In this document: piece by piece, positions 25,065 through 32,457 of the stretch | Layout of the letters: each line of letters begins with the position of its first letter | How positions within the stretch are numbered: position 1 is the first letter of the stretch | Source: CAZEVY01 sp964515555 | GTDB lineage: Bacteria > Acidobacteriota > Terriglobia > Bryobacterales > Bryobacteraceae | Assembly (NCBI GenBank): GCA_964515555.1 | Contig: CAZEVY010000006.1 | Span: forward strand, 1-64,000 | DNA length: 64,000 nt | Reading direction: 5' to 3' | Program-made: the position numbers and the translations under genes | Notes under the pieces: generated by a model | Database searches by the model: none | What the model saw: only the letters and a program-made list of their open reading frames with translations | Told to the model about the DNA's origin: nothing

Positions 25065-25954
25065 CAGCCGACCAGCGCGTGCGTGACGCGGCTGGCGAGC
25101 TGATCGAAGCTGAGAATCTCGTAAAGCGACGGGTCGCTCATGATGCGCGACACCAGCGCCACATGCATGGCGTGGCCGGCGCGCTCGGCGATCACGTGGC
25201 CGAGCAACGGGCGGCCGATCAGCGCCAGGTCGCCGATGAGGTCGAGCGCCTTGTGGCGGCAGCACTCGTCGGCGAAGCGCAGACCCTCGGGATTCAGCGT
25301 GCCCGATCCGTTGAAGCATACGGCGTTGTCGAGGCTCGCGCCGCGAATGAGTCCCATGTTGCGCATCTGGGCCAGTTCGTGCTCGAAACCGAAGGTGCGC
25401 GCCGGGGCGATCTCGGCGGCGTAGCGGTCGGGCGTCACTTCGAGTTCGAGCGACTGCCGGCCGACCATGGGGTGGTCGAAGAAGATGTCGCAGGTGAGCA
25501 GGAAGCGGTCACACGGGAGAATCGTGATGCGCTTGCCCGCCCCTTCCACCGACACCGTGCGGCGGATACGCAAGAAGCGGCGCCGGCGGCGGTATGTGCG
25601 AACGCCCGCGCGGCGAATGAGGTCCACGAAGGGCAGGCCGCTGCCGTCGAGAATCGGCACCTCGAGGTTGTTGATCTCGACGTAGGCGTTGTCGATGCCC
25701 ATGCTGTGAAAGACGCTGAGCAGATGCTCGGTGGTCGAGATGAGCACGCCCTGGCGCATGAGGCTGGTCGCGTAGCTGACTCGCGCGACATGCCGCCAGC
25801 TCGCTGGAACCTGGAAATAGTCGAGGTCGGTGCGGATGAATACGATGCCGGTCGAGGGCGGAGCGGGGAGGATGCGGATGGTTACAGGAACACCGTGGTG
25901 AAGGCCGACGCCGCTGGCCTCAACGGGACGCTGAACAGTCGTCTCGTATCGCAA
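25064..25954 (-). CDS. lpxC: UDP-3-O-acyl-N-acetylglucosamine deacetylase
   Basis: 296 residues, the committed step of lipid A synthesis in the cytoplasm. Zinc ligands are His77 (STTEHLLS), His234 and Asp238 (RHKALDLIGDL), and the catalytic His261 is in GHAMHVAL. ILDGSGLPFVDLI and ARTFGFEHELAQMRNMG also match the family. It starts with TTG at 25954, supported by AGGAG at 25964-25960 five bases upstream. Its presence shows an outer membrane with lipid A. The phosphatidyltransferase gene is coupled downstream. Confidence 0.95.
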   Translation of the reverse strand: MRYETTVQRPVEASGVGLHHGVPVTIRILPAPPSTGIVFIRTDLDYFQVPASWRHVARVSYATSLMRQGVLISTTEHLLSVFHSMGIDNAYVEINNLEVPILDGSGLPFVDLIRRAGVRTYRRRRRFLRIRRTVSVEGAGKRITILPCDRFLLTCDIFFDHPMVGRQSLELEVTPDRYAAEIAPARTFGFEHELAQMRNMGLIRGASLDNAVCFNGSGTLNPEGLRFADECCRHKALDLIGDLALIGRPLLGHVIAERAGHAMHVALVSRIMSDPSLYEILSFDQLASRVTHALVG

Positions 25955-26090
25955 AAAGTCTCCTAGATGGGCAGGACCCGAGATTGTGAACTACACCCCT
26001 AGTTGTAGGGTTGAAATCATGTGCACGTAAGGTGCCCATCCCAACTCGTTGATTCTTAGGGAGTCGCCTTCGAATGCCTGTGGTTGAAAC

Positions 26091-26118
26091 GCCACACATT
26101 GCAGGGGTTTAGTGTGGC
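26091..26118. repeat. Inverted repeat in the lpxC upstream region
   Basis: GCCACAC (26091-26097) and GTGTGGC (26112-26118) are exact reverse complements, 14 bases apart, in an AT-richer intergenic stretch between lpxC and the LolA-like gene. It could be a regulator site or part of a terminator. No T-run is seen. Confidence 0.35.
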
Positions 26119-26182
26119 CAAGTCGCGGCAATATACTTTTGTATGACGCCCTGAAAACTGGAGCGGGGATGTGAGGCCCGGG

Positions 26183-26920
26183 CTAATACTGTGCCAGCGG
26201 CGGCCGCTGAATCGATGGTTCCGGTCCACTCTCCGCGACCGCCGCGTCCGGCTTGACGAAATTGCTGTAGCTGATGTTCAAGAGCGCCTTGCCGACCAGG
26301 CGTGTCTCGATGGTGCTTTCGATGCGCAGCGGCAGGGGAATGCCAGTGCGAATCTGGTAGTCGCGGATGAAGGTGATCTTGCGCAGGAAGATGGAGGGAT
26401 TCTTGACGAACTCGCCCTGCTCGCGCACCGGCAGGCAGGTACGCGCGTGCAGCCACAGGAAGCCCTTGAACAGGCCGACGCGCTTCTTACGGGGTGTCAG
26501 CTCGAACAGGTGGAGTTGCCAGTCGCCCGATCCGAACAGTCCCCGGTACTTGAACTTGTAATTGTCGGGATTGATGGAGAGGCCGGTGTTGCCGGTGGCC
26601 TCCATCTCGGCCTGCATGTAGCGCGCGATGACGTCCTTCTTGATGGTGTTGTCGCCCTGCCAGACGTTGTCCTTGTAGGTGACGTGTCCGAGCGGCGAGA
26701 CCATCCGCGTTCCGCGCATCTGTCCGGCCTTGTGCAGTCCGGGCAGCTCGCCCTGCATCTCCACCTCCATGCGCACGTCGCGCAGGAAGGAGTGCTGGGC
26801 CCGGGTGGCCTCCATGTAGCGGCGGAGAATCTCCCCGATCTCATCGCCGTTGGGTTCCGCGGCGGGTTCGAGTGCGGCGGCGCCGGCCAGTAGCGGCGCA
26901 AGAAGGACGCGAAAAAGCAA
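26183..26920 (-). CDS. Secreted LolA-like hypothetical protein
   Basis: 245 residues starting at a TTG (26920) with GAGGAA just before it. A short signal peptide (LLAPLLAGAAALEP) precedes EILRRYMEATRAQHSFLRDV. That opening, with later beta-strands such as WQLHLFELTPRKKRVGLFKG and IESTIETRLVGKALLNISYSNF, is typical of outer-membrane lipoprotein-sorting (LolA-like) proteins in Acidobacteriota. A role in carrying lipids or lipoproteins across the periplasm is inferred from fold only. The product of the gene at 38009 is similar in type. Confidence 0.55.
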   Translation of the reverse strand: MLFRVLLAPLLAGAAALEPAAEPNGDEIGEILRRYMEATRAQHSFLRDVRMEVEMQGELPGLHKAGQMRGTRMVSPLGHVTYKDNVWQGDNTIKKDVIARYMQAEMEATGNTGLSINPDNYKFKYRGLFGSGDWQLHLFELTPRKKRVGLFKGFLWLHARTCLPVREQGEFVKNPSIFLRKITFIRDYQIRTGIPLPLRIESTIETRLVGKALLNISYSNFVKPDAAVAESGPEPSIQRPPLAQY

Positions 26921-27073
26921 GATTCCTCAGGAACGCACGGGAGCGGTGCGAGTGGGAAGCCCCACAACACCAATCTATCAGCACCGCGCCTCCACCGCAA
27001 CGCGACCCGCGTCAAACGCGCCGTCCGCCGGCGCGATAACGGCGCGCAGGCGTCCTTGTTACACTGAGGCGAA

Positions 27074-27700
27074 ATGCACAGCCGCCGCCTCGCATCGGTG
27101 ATTCTCGGGATGTGGCTCGGGTGCAGCGTCTTCATGATGGTGGTCGCAGCGAGCAACTTCGCCCTCGTCGACACCGTGCTGAAGACGGAGAACAAGCAGG
27201 CCGTCCGCCAGATCGAGACACTCACGCCCGAGGGCGCGCGCATGTTTCTCCGCTACCTGGCCTCGGAGATGAACCGGTACTTTTTCAGACTCTGGGGCAA
27301 GGCGCAGCTGGTCACCGGGGCGATCCTTTTCCTGATTCTTGTCTTCGCCACCAACGGGAACAAGTACGTGCTCGTCCTGACGCTCGGCATGCTCGGGTTG
27401 GTGGCTGTCATGCACTTCGGGTTGACGCCGGCGATCACCGGGCTGGGCCGCGCCATCGATTACGTTCCGGCCGAACCCGCGACTCCCGACCGGGTCGAGT
27501 TCCGGAAGTTGCACGGGGCCTTCCTCGGCATCGAGATCACGAAAATGTCTCTCGGCGTGCTCCTGGGAGCGTGGCTCTTGATGGATTCCCGCGCTAACGA
27601 AGGATCGCGGCGCCACCGGCGGCAGCACCGGCAGGAGCCCGAGATCGGCGAGCAGGTGGACGCGGTGGATGGCGCCCGGCACGACCATGCCGACCGGTGA
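27074..27700 (+). CDS. DUF4149-like membrane protein
   Basis: 208 residues with four membrane helices: MHSRRLASVILGMWLGCSVF, then AILFLILVFATNGN, LTLGMLGLVAVMHFG and GIEITKMSLGVLLGAWLL. Family resemblance to DUF4149 is moderate, and function is unknown. The last 35 residues (SRRHRRQHRQEPEIGEQVDA onward) are hydrophilic and unlike the rest, so the natural end may lie earlier or a frameshift may have added this tail. TACACT at 27060-27065 lies eight bases before the ATG. It overlaps the next gene by 32 bases. Confidence 0.6.
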   Translation: MHSRRLASVILGMWLGCSVFMMVVAASNFALVDTVLKTENKQAVRQIETLTPEGARMFLRYLASEMNRYFFRLWGKAQLVTGAILFLILVFATNGNKYVLVLTLGMLGLVAVMHFGLTPAITGLGRAIDYVPAEPATPDRVEFRKLHGAFLGIEITKMSLGVLLGAWLLMDSRANEGSRRHRRQHRQEPEIGEQVDAVDGARHDHADR

Positions 27701-28136
27701 GCCGGGGCCGAGCGGGTCTTCGCCGACTCTGTTGAAGCGCCTCGGGGAGGCGGTGGGACTCACGGCGGTCGCCGCGGCGCTGTTCCTAGTGTCCTTCCTA
27801 CTGATCCGCTACACGATGAACCTCCAGGGCGCGAACGTGCCGTTGGCCGCGCGTCAGGAGCAGGAGGCCATCCGGAAGAGCACCGGGGTCACGCTGTGCG
27901 AGTACCCGGGTTGCAAGCAGCCCGCGAAGTGGAGTCGAACGGTCGGGAGCGGATCCCCGCACGTCTGGTGCGAGGAGCACCTCAGAGGCTTGGCCTCCAG
28001 CCCGACGCCCGGAATCTTCGGTCTGGTGGTGGCGCTACCCGGGCTCGCAGCGGCCATCGGCGCCGCCGGCAGTTGGATCAATCTCGTGCGCGCCCTGTGG
28101 CGGGCGGCGACGGGCACTCTTTCCCGCTCCGGGTGA
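27669..28136 (+). CDS. Two-helix membrane protein with a Cys/His knuckle
   Basis: 155 residues, with an alternative ATG at 27687. Membrane helices lie near residues 30-48 (AVAAALFLVSFLLIRY) and 117-135 (GLVVALPGLAAAIGAAGSW). Between them CEYPGCKQPAKW and HVWCEEHLRG offer three Cys and two His that could bind zinc on one side of the membrane. No known family. It is convergent with the microcompartment operon, whose last gene ends two bases away. Confidence 0.5.
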   Translation: MAPGTTMPTGEPGPSGSSPTLLKRLGEAVGLTAVAAALFLVSFLLIRYTMNLQGANVPLAARQEQEAIRKSTGVTLCEYPGCKQPAKWSRTVGSGSPHVWCEEHLRGLASSPTPGIFGLVVALPGLAAAIGAAGSWINLVRALWRAATGTLSRSG

Positions 28137-28137
28137 T

Positions 28138-28416
28138 CTACAGATCCTCGACCAGGTCGACGTGGTCGATGACCCCAATCACGGCCATATCGATGGGCGA
28201 GTTCGGGCGCCCGACGCTGGTCATGGCGCTGTAGCCTTCGGTCGCGAGCAACACGCGGTCGCCGACTCCGGCGTCGACCGAGTCCATCGCCACAACCGGG
28301 TCGCCGCGGTTTCCGCCGTCGAGGTTGAGCGGCTGGACGAGCAGAATCTTCTGCCCCTCGTGACTGGCGTGCTTGCGCGTGGCGACCAGGTCGCCGACGA
28401 CGCGCCCGATCAGCAC
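28138..28416 (-). CDS. Microcompartment vertex protein (BMC-P, EutN/CcmL family), third copy
   Basis: 92 residues. GTG 28416 is chosen because it places the conserved VLIGRVVGDLVATRKH at the N-terminus and overlaps the previous stop by seven bases. EGQKILLVQPLNLDGG, VAMDSVDAGVGDRVLLATEG and DMAVIGVIDHVDL are the three conserved blocks of EutN/CcmL proteins, which form pentamers capping the vertices of the polyhedral protein shell. It is the last gene of the shell operon. The SAMTSVGRPNSP loop is longer than in the other copies. Confidence 0.93.
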   Translation of the reverse strand: MLIGRVVGDLVATRKHASHEGQKILLVQPLNLDGGNRGDPVVAMDSVDAGVGDRVLLATEGYSAMTSVGRPNSPIDMAVIGVIDHVDLVEDL

Positions 28417-28691
28417 GGGCGCACCACGTTGAGTTCGTCGACGATGCCGACGATGGTGTTGTCGGTGACCACTTCGGTGGGGAGGAACGGGAAGCTGGCC
28501 TCGCGGCCGCGGCACCAGTAGATCAGCTCGCCCGCGCCCGCACCCGTCGCATCCGTGCAGACGAGGGCCTTGCCGGTCGGCTTCAACTCGGTGGTGACCG
28601 GCTGCACGATGAGGAGCCGCTGCCCGGTGAGACCGTCATTCTTCACCGTGGCCCAGACCTTACCGACCACCCGCCCGAGCTGCACCGTCAC
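28410..28691 (-). CDS. Microcompartment vertex protein (BMC-P), second copy
   Basis: 93 residues from GTG 28691, which overlaps the preceding stop as GTGA. Conserved blocks: VQLGRVVGKVWATVKND, GQRLLIVQPV and NTIVGIVDELNVV. It is the most divergent of the three. The usual VDAG is TGAGAGELIYWCRG, and an insertion rich in aromatic and proline residues (EASFPFLPTEVV) follows. It may occupy a specialised vertex position. Same family and role as its neighbours. Confidence 0.92.
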   Translation of the reverse strand: MTVQLGRVVGKVWATVKNDGLTGQRLLIVQPVTTELKPTGKALVCTDATGAGAGELIYWCRGREASFPFLPTEVVTDNTIVGIVDELNVVRPC

Positions 28692-28981
28692 CCGCCTTTC
28701 TTCGAGTCGGGCCGCTCGTCGAGATTCACGCCGTCGACGATGCCGACGATGGCGGCGTCCACGGGCCGGTCCTTACAGCCCTCGGCCATGCGCGCCGAGC
28801 TGCCCGAGACCACCAGCACGAGCTCGCGGTATCCGGCGTCGACGGTGTCGACTCCGATGACGTAACCGCTCTCGTCCTTGCCCTGCGGGGTTACCGGTTT
28901 GAGGATGAGGAGCTTCTTGCCTTCCAGGCGCGGGTCCTTGCGCGTGGCGACAACCGTGCCGACGACGCGTGCCAGGATCAT
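28688..28981 (-). CDS. Microcompartment vertex protein (BMC-P), first copy
   Basis: 97 residues, a canonical EutN/CcmL protein: MILARVVGTVVATRKDPRLE, KKLLILKPVTPQGK, GVDTVDAGYRELVLVVSGSS and DAAIVGIVDGVNL. It lies 18 bases after the hexamer gene and is coupled to the next BMC-P gene. Loci of the planctomycete/verrucomicrobial fucose-rhamnose microcompartment type are known to carry three BMC-P genes, and this operon matches that number. Confidence 0.94.
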   Translation of the reverse strand: MILARVVGTVVATRKDPRLEGKKLLILKPVTPQGKDESGYVIGVDTVDAGYRELVLVVSGSSARMAEGCKDRPVDAAIVGIVDGVNLDERPDSKKGG

Positions 28982-28999
28982 CTTCGTCCGCGCGCGCGG

Positions 29000-29290
29000 C
29001 TACTTCGCGTTTCCGCTCTTGCCGATCGGCAGCACGTCCTCGAGGCTCGGATGCGGCCTCGGGATGACGTGCACCGAGATCAGCTCGCCCACGCGGCGGG
29101 CGGCGGCGGCGCCGGCGTCGGTCGCGGCACGCACGGCGGCGACGTCGCCGCGCACCAGCGTGGTCACGTATCCGGAGCCGATCTTCTCCCAGCCGACCAG
29201 CGTCACCTTGGCGGCCTTCACCATGGCGTCGGCGGCCTCGATCATGGCCACCAGGCCGCGCGTCTCGATCATTCCCAGTGCTTCACCCAT
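29000..29290 (-). CDS. Microcompartment shell hexamer protein (BMC-H, PduA-like)
   Basis: 96 residues with one BMC domain. MGEALGMIETRGLVAMIEAA is the start motif. WEKIGSGYVTTLVRGDV carries the KIGSG pore loop seen in PduA-type hexamers, whose serine lines a pore passing small polar metabolites. AATDAGAAAARRVGELI and HVIPRPHPSLEDVLP complete the domain. It forms the flat facets of the shell. Only one hexamer gene and no tandem-domain (BMC-T) gene is in the window. Confidence 0.96.
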   Translation of the reverse strand: MGEALGMIETRGLVAMIEAADAMVKAAKVTLVGWEKIGSGYVTTLVRGDVAAVRAATDAGAAAARRVGELISVHVIPRPHPSLEDVLPIGKSGNAK

Positions 29291-29322
29291 TCTGCCTCCA
29301 GCCGCTTGGCGCGGCGTGTGTC

Positions 29323-29353
29323 AACCGCTCCCTTTGGTCGCGGCTCGGTTTCG
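29323..29353 (+). repeat. Dispersed palindromic intergenic repeat, copy B
   Basis: AACCGCTCCC, three variable bases, GGTCGCGGCTCG, then TTTCG. It lies in the 71-base space between the aldolase and hexamer genes and matches copy A at 27 of 31 positions. Confidence 0.6.
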
Positions 29354-29361
29354 CGATTTCA

Positions 29362-30141
29362 TTACGCCATCGTCCGCGCACGCACGGCCTCGTCGACCAG
29401 CGCGATCAGTTCCTCGCGCGTCACTTCGTACTTCCGCCCGGCCGCGCCCAGGTCCTCGGCGACCACCGGACATCCCGGCTCGGCCCCGGCGCGCGCCTTC
29501 ACGCCGTAGCGCGTGCGCGAATCGAACAGCTTGTCCACTTCCACCTTGGGCAGCACGTTGGCGCCGCCGAGCAGCTCCGCCACCAGCGCGATGCGCGCGT
29601 AATGCTCCACGGTCTCCATGCGGAAAAAGGCGCGGAAGACGTCGTCGCCGTAGCAGACGGCGCCGTGGTTGCCCATCAGAATCGCGTCGTACTTGGGGAT
29701 GAACGGCAGCATCGGCTCGGTCAGCTCGGGCGTGCCGGGGAGGCCGTAGTCGGCCAGCGGGACGCAGCCGAGTCCGATGATCACCTCGGGCAGTAGCGCC
29801 TGCGTCAGCGGCCGGCCGGCGGTGGCGAAGCCGGTCGCGACGGGAGGATGCGCGTGCACGACGGCCCTAACGTCGGGCCGCAGCCCGTAGACCGTCAGGT
29901 GCATCATGATCTCCGAGGTGCGCTCCTTGCGGCCGATGATCTTGTTGCCCTGCATGTCGCAGATGATCATGTCGTCGACGTGCATCATCCCCTTGCTGAC
30001 GCCGGTGGGCGTGCACAGGATGCGGTCCTGGTCGAGGCGGATGCTGATGTTGCCGTCGTTGGCGGCCACCCAGCCTTTCTGATACACGAGCCGCCCGACT
30101 TCGACGATGTCCTGCCGAAGCTCGGTTTCCGTCTTGTTCAT
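29362..30141 (-). CDS. Class II aldolase, microcompartment cargo (fuculose-phosphate aldolase type)
   Basis: 259 residues. Zinc ligands His96 and His98 (VVHAHPP) and His159 (MGNHGAVCYG), with the catalytic Glu77 (RTSEIMMH), define the FucA/RhaD-type class II aldolase. This enzyme splits sugar-1-phosphates such as fuculose- or rhamnulose-phosphate into dihydroxyacetone phosphate and lactaldehyde. After a loop (residues 215-236) the C-terminus forms an amphipathic helix (EVTREELIALVDEAVRARTM), as expected for an encapsulation peptide that docks cargo inside the shell. It is the first gene of the shell operon, with TACAAT at 30158-30153 as probable -10. Confidence 0.92.
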   Translation of the reverse strand: MNKTETELRQDIVEVGRLVYQKGWVAANDGNISIRLDQDRILCTPTGVSKGMMHVDDMIICDMQGNKIIGRKERTSEIMMHLTVYGLRPDVRAVVHAHPPVATGFATAGRPLTQALLPEVIIGLGCVPLADYGLPGTPELTEPMLPFIPKYDAILMGNHGAVCYGDDVFRAFFRMETVEHYARIALVAELLGGANVLPKVEVDKLFDSRTRYGVKARAGAEPGCPVVAEDLGAAGRKYEVTREELIALVDEAVRARTMA

Positions 30142-30152
30142 CCGAATTTCCG

Positions 30153-30158
30153 ATTGTA
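30153..30158 (-). promoter_or_regulatory. -10-like element of the microcompartment operon
   Basis: TACAAT on the minus strand, ending 11 bases before the aldolase ATG. No good -35 is seen at 16-18 bases, so an activator or an alternative sigma factor may be needed. An identical hexamer precedes the S9 peptidase gene. Confidence 0.45.
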
Positions 30159-30220
30159 GCAGAGCGCTTCCGCGCGGCAGGCCCTCCGCCTGCGGCGGCC
30201 TCTCGGACCGCCCTCATGCG

Positions 30221-32386
30221 CTACGGCGGTGGCGGGCCCAGGTGCCTCTCGAAAAACCCGGCGATGGCCTCCAGCATGTGACGGCGCGCCGCGCCCGACA
30301 CGCCGTGGCTCTTCTGCGGATAGAGAAGCAGGTCGAACTGCTTGCCGGCGCGCTGCAACGCGTCGGCCATGCGGAACGTGTGCTGGAAAAGCACGTTGTC
30401 GTCCTCGAAATTGTGGATCAGCATCAGCTTTCCCTGGAGCTTCGAGGCGAAGTGCACGGGTGAACTGTTCTTGTATCCTTCCTCGTTCTCCGCCGGAAGG
30501 CCCATGTAGCGCTCGGTGTAGATGGTGTCGTACTCGCGCCAGTCGGTCACCGGAGCGCCGGCCGCGCCCGCGCGAAACACGTCGGGCGCATGCAGCATCC
30601 CCGTCAGCGTCATGTAGCCGCCGTAGCTCCAGCCGTGGATGCCGATGCGCGCCGGATCGACAAACCCCATCCCCACCAGGTGCTTCACGCCCTCTCGCTG
30701 ATCGGCCACCTCGACCTCGCCGAACCGCCTGTGCAGCGGCGCCTCGAACGTGTGGCCCTGTCCGCCCGATCCGCGATTATCCATCTGCCAGATGACGAAG
30801 CCGCGATGCGCCAGCGCCTGATCGAAGTCGGCGCCACGCCACGAATCCCGCACGCTCTGCGCGCCCGGCCCGCCGTAGACCATCACGATCGCCGGATACT
30901 TGCGCCCCGGCGAGAAGCCCGCCGGCTTGATCAGCCGCGCGTACATGGTCGCGCCGCCCGCCCCGGGAACGCGCACGATCTCGGTGGGAAGAATCTCAAA
31001 CTCGTTGGCGACACGGCGATCGGCGGCGCGGTACACGGCGAACTCCGCGCCGTCGGACGAGTGCAATGTGCGCGCCGTGGGCTCGTTGAGACTTGAGTGC
31101 GATTGCAGCGAATACGCGCAGCCCGGCCCCATGCTCGAGGTGTGCGTGCCGCGCTTCTGCGTCAGGCGGCGCTTGTCCGTGCCGTCGAATTTCACCGAAT
31201 AGAGATGCCGTTCGATGGGGCTCACTTCCGTCGACGTGTAGTACACGCGCTCGCCCGCCTCGTCGACGCACGTCACCGCCGACACCTCCCATGAGCCGCT
31301 CGTCAGCCGCGCCAGGTCCTTGCCGTCGAGCGAATACAGGTAAAGATGCCGGAAGCCGTCGCGCTCGCTCGACCACACCAGCCGCGGCGATCTTTCGAGC
31401 AGCGTCAGATCGTCCTGCAGGTTGATCCACGCCGCGGCCGTTTCCTGGAGAATCGTGCGCGCCTTGCCCGAAGCGAGGTCGAAGGCCAGCAGGTCGAGCC
31501 GCTTCTGGGTGCGCGTCAGCCGCTGCACCACGATCTCCTTCGACGACGGCGTCCAGTCGACGCGCGCGATCAGCCCGTCGGCGGGCGGACCGGGATCGAG
31601 CCAGCGCGTCTTGCCCCCGGTCGCCGGGACGACGCCGAGACGCACGTCGGGATTCGCCGTGCCGGCGTAGGGATAGCGCTGCGGCTCGGCGACGGCGTGC
31701 ACCTTCAGCAGGTCGGCGTGCGGGTAGATCATCTCCTTCGACACGTCGAATTGCAGGTAGGCGATCGTGCGCGAGTCGGGCGACCACCAGTGCGCCGTGC
31801 CGATGGCCAGCTCTTCGGGATAGACCCAGTCGAGCCGCGCGTTCCATCGCGTAGCGGTGGCGTCATGGGTGAGCCGCGTGGTCTTCTTGCGGGCGATTTC
31901 GAGGACGTAGAGCTCGTTGTCGAGGCGGTAGGAGACTCGCTTCGCGTCGGGCGAGAGCTTGGGATCGCGCTCGCGCGCGGGCGTGGCGGTGAGCTGGTCC
32001 CAGGTCTTCGAGTCCAGGCGGTAGAGGAACAGGTCGCCGCGCAGCAGCAGGAGGATCTCCTTGCCCGAGGCCGAGAACTGCATGCGCTGCTCGCGCACGC
32101 GGCGGTTCTCCCATTCGAAGACGTCGGGCTGCGGCCCGGTCTTGGCGAGCTTCTCCATGTCGGCGGTGGAGAACAGCTCCGACTCGGACCGCGTCGCGAC
32201 ATCGTAGATCATCACGCGCGCGCCCTGAGTCGTCAGGAACCCCTTGCCGTCCGGCGTCCACATTACGGGGCCTGCCGGGGGCCCGCCGCGCGCGCCTTGC
32301 GAGATCGAATCGAGCGTAACGGGCTTGCGCTGCGCGAGCATGGGCGCGGCGAGCAGGATGATGTAGGCGAGGTGTCGAACCGGCAT
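30221..32386 (-). CDS. Secreted S9 prolyl oligopeptidase-family peptidase (DPP IV type)
   Basis: 721 residues with a signal peptide (IILLAAPMLAQ). An N-terminal beta-propeller (about 30-460, e.g. VMWTPDGKGFLTTQG, DWVYPEELAIGTAHWWSPDS) precedes an alpha/beta-hydrolase domain with the nucleophile in GIHGWSYGGYM, the Asp in HNFEDDNVLF and the His in PQKSHGVSG. The propeller's EELAIG fits the N-terminus-recognising Glu motif of DPP IV enzymes, which remove X-Pro dipeptides. Probably periplasmic or extracellular. Its -10-like TACAAT (32405-32400) lies 13 bases before the ATG. It is not obviously linked to the microcompartment genes. Confidence 0.9.
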   Translation of the reverse strand: MPVRHLAYIILLAAPMLAQRKPVTLDSISQGARGGPPAGPVMWTPDGKGFLTTQGARVMIYDVATRSESELFSTADMEKLAKTGPQPDVFEWENRRVREQRMQFSASGKEILLLLRGDLFLYRLDSKTWDQLTATPARERDPKLSPDAKRVSYRLDNELYVLEIARKKTTRLTHDATATRWNARLDWVYPEELAIGTAHWWSPDSRTIAYLQFDVSKEMIYPHADLLKVHAVAEPQRYPYAGTANPDVRLGVVPATGGKTRWLDPGPPADGLIARVDWTPSSKEIVVQRLTRTQKRLDLLAFDLASGKARTILQETAAAWINLQDDLTLLERSPRLVWSSERDGFRHLYLYSLDGKDLARLTSGSWEVSAVTCVDEAGERVYYTSTEVSPIERHLYSVKFDGTDKRRLTQKRGTHTSSMGPGCAYSLQSHSSLNEPTARTLHSSDGAEFAVYRAADRRVANEFEILPTEIVRVPGAGGATMYARLIKPAGFSPGRKYPAIVMVYGGPGAQSVRDSWRGADFDQALAHRGFVIWQMDNRGSGGQGHTFEAPLHRRFGEVEVADQREGVKHLVGMGFVDPARIGIHGWSYGGYMTLTGMLHAPDVFRAGAAGAPVTDWREYDTIYTERYMGLPAENEEGYKNSSPVHFASKLQGKLMLIHNFEDDNVLFQHTFRMADALQRAGKQFDLLLYPQKSHGVSGAARRHMLEAIAGFFERHLGPPPP

Positions 32387-32399
32387 AGCGATACTCCCG

Positions 32400-32405
32400 A
32401 TTGTA
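32400..32405 (-). promoter_or_regulatory. -10-like element of the S9 peptidase gene
   Basis: TACAAT on the minus strand, 13 bases before ATG 32386, with GGGAG between them that could serve as a ribosome binding site. Confidence 0.4.
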
Positions 32406-32457
32406 TCGGAGCGGCTCGCGGCCGCAGTTCGCTTTAACCACTGTTAAGCGCCGCACC

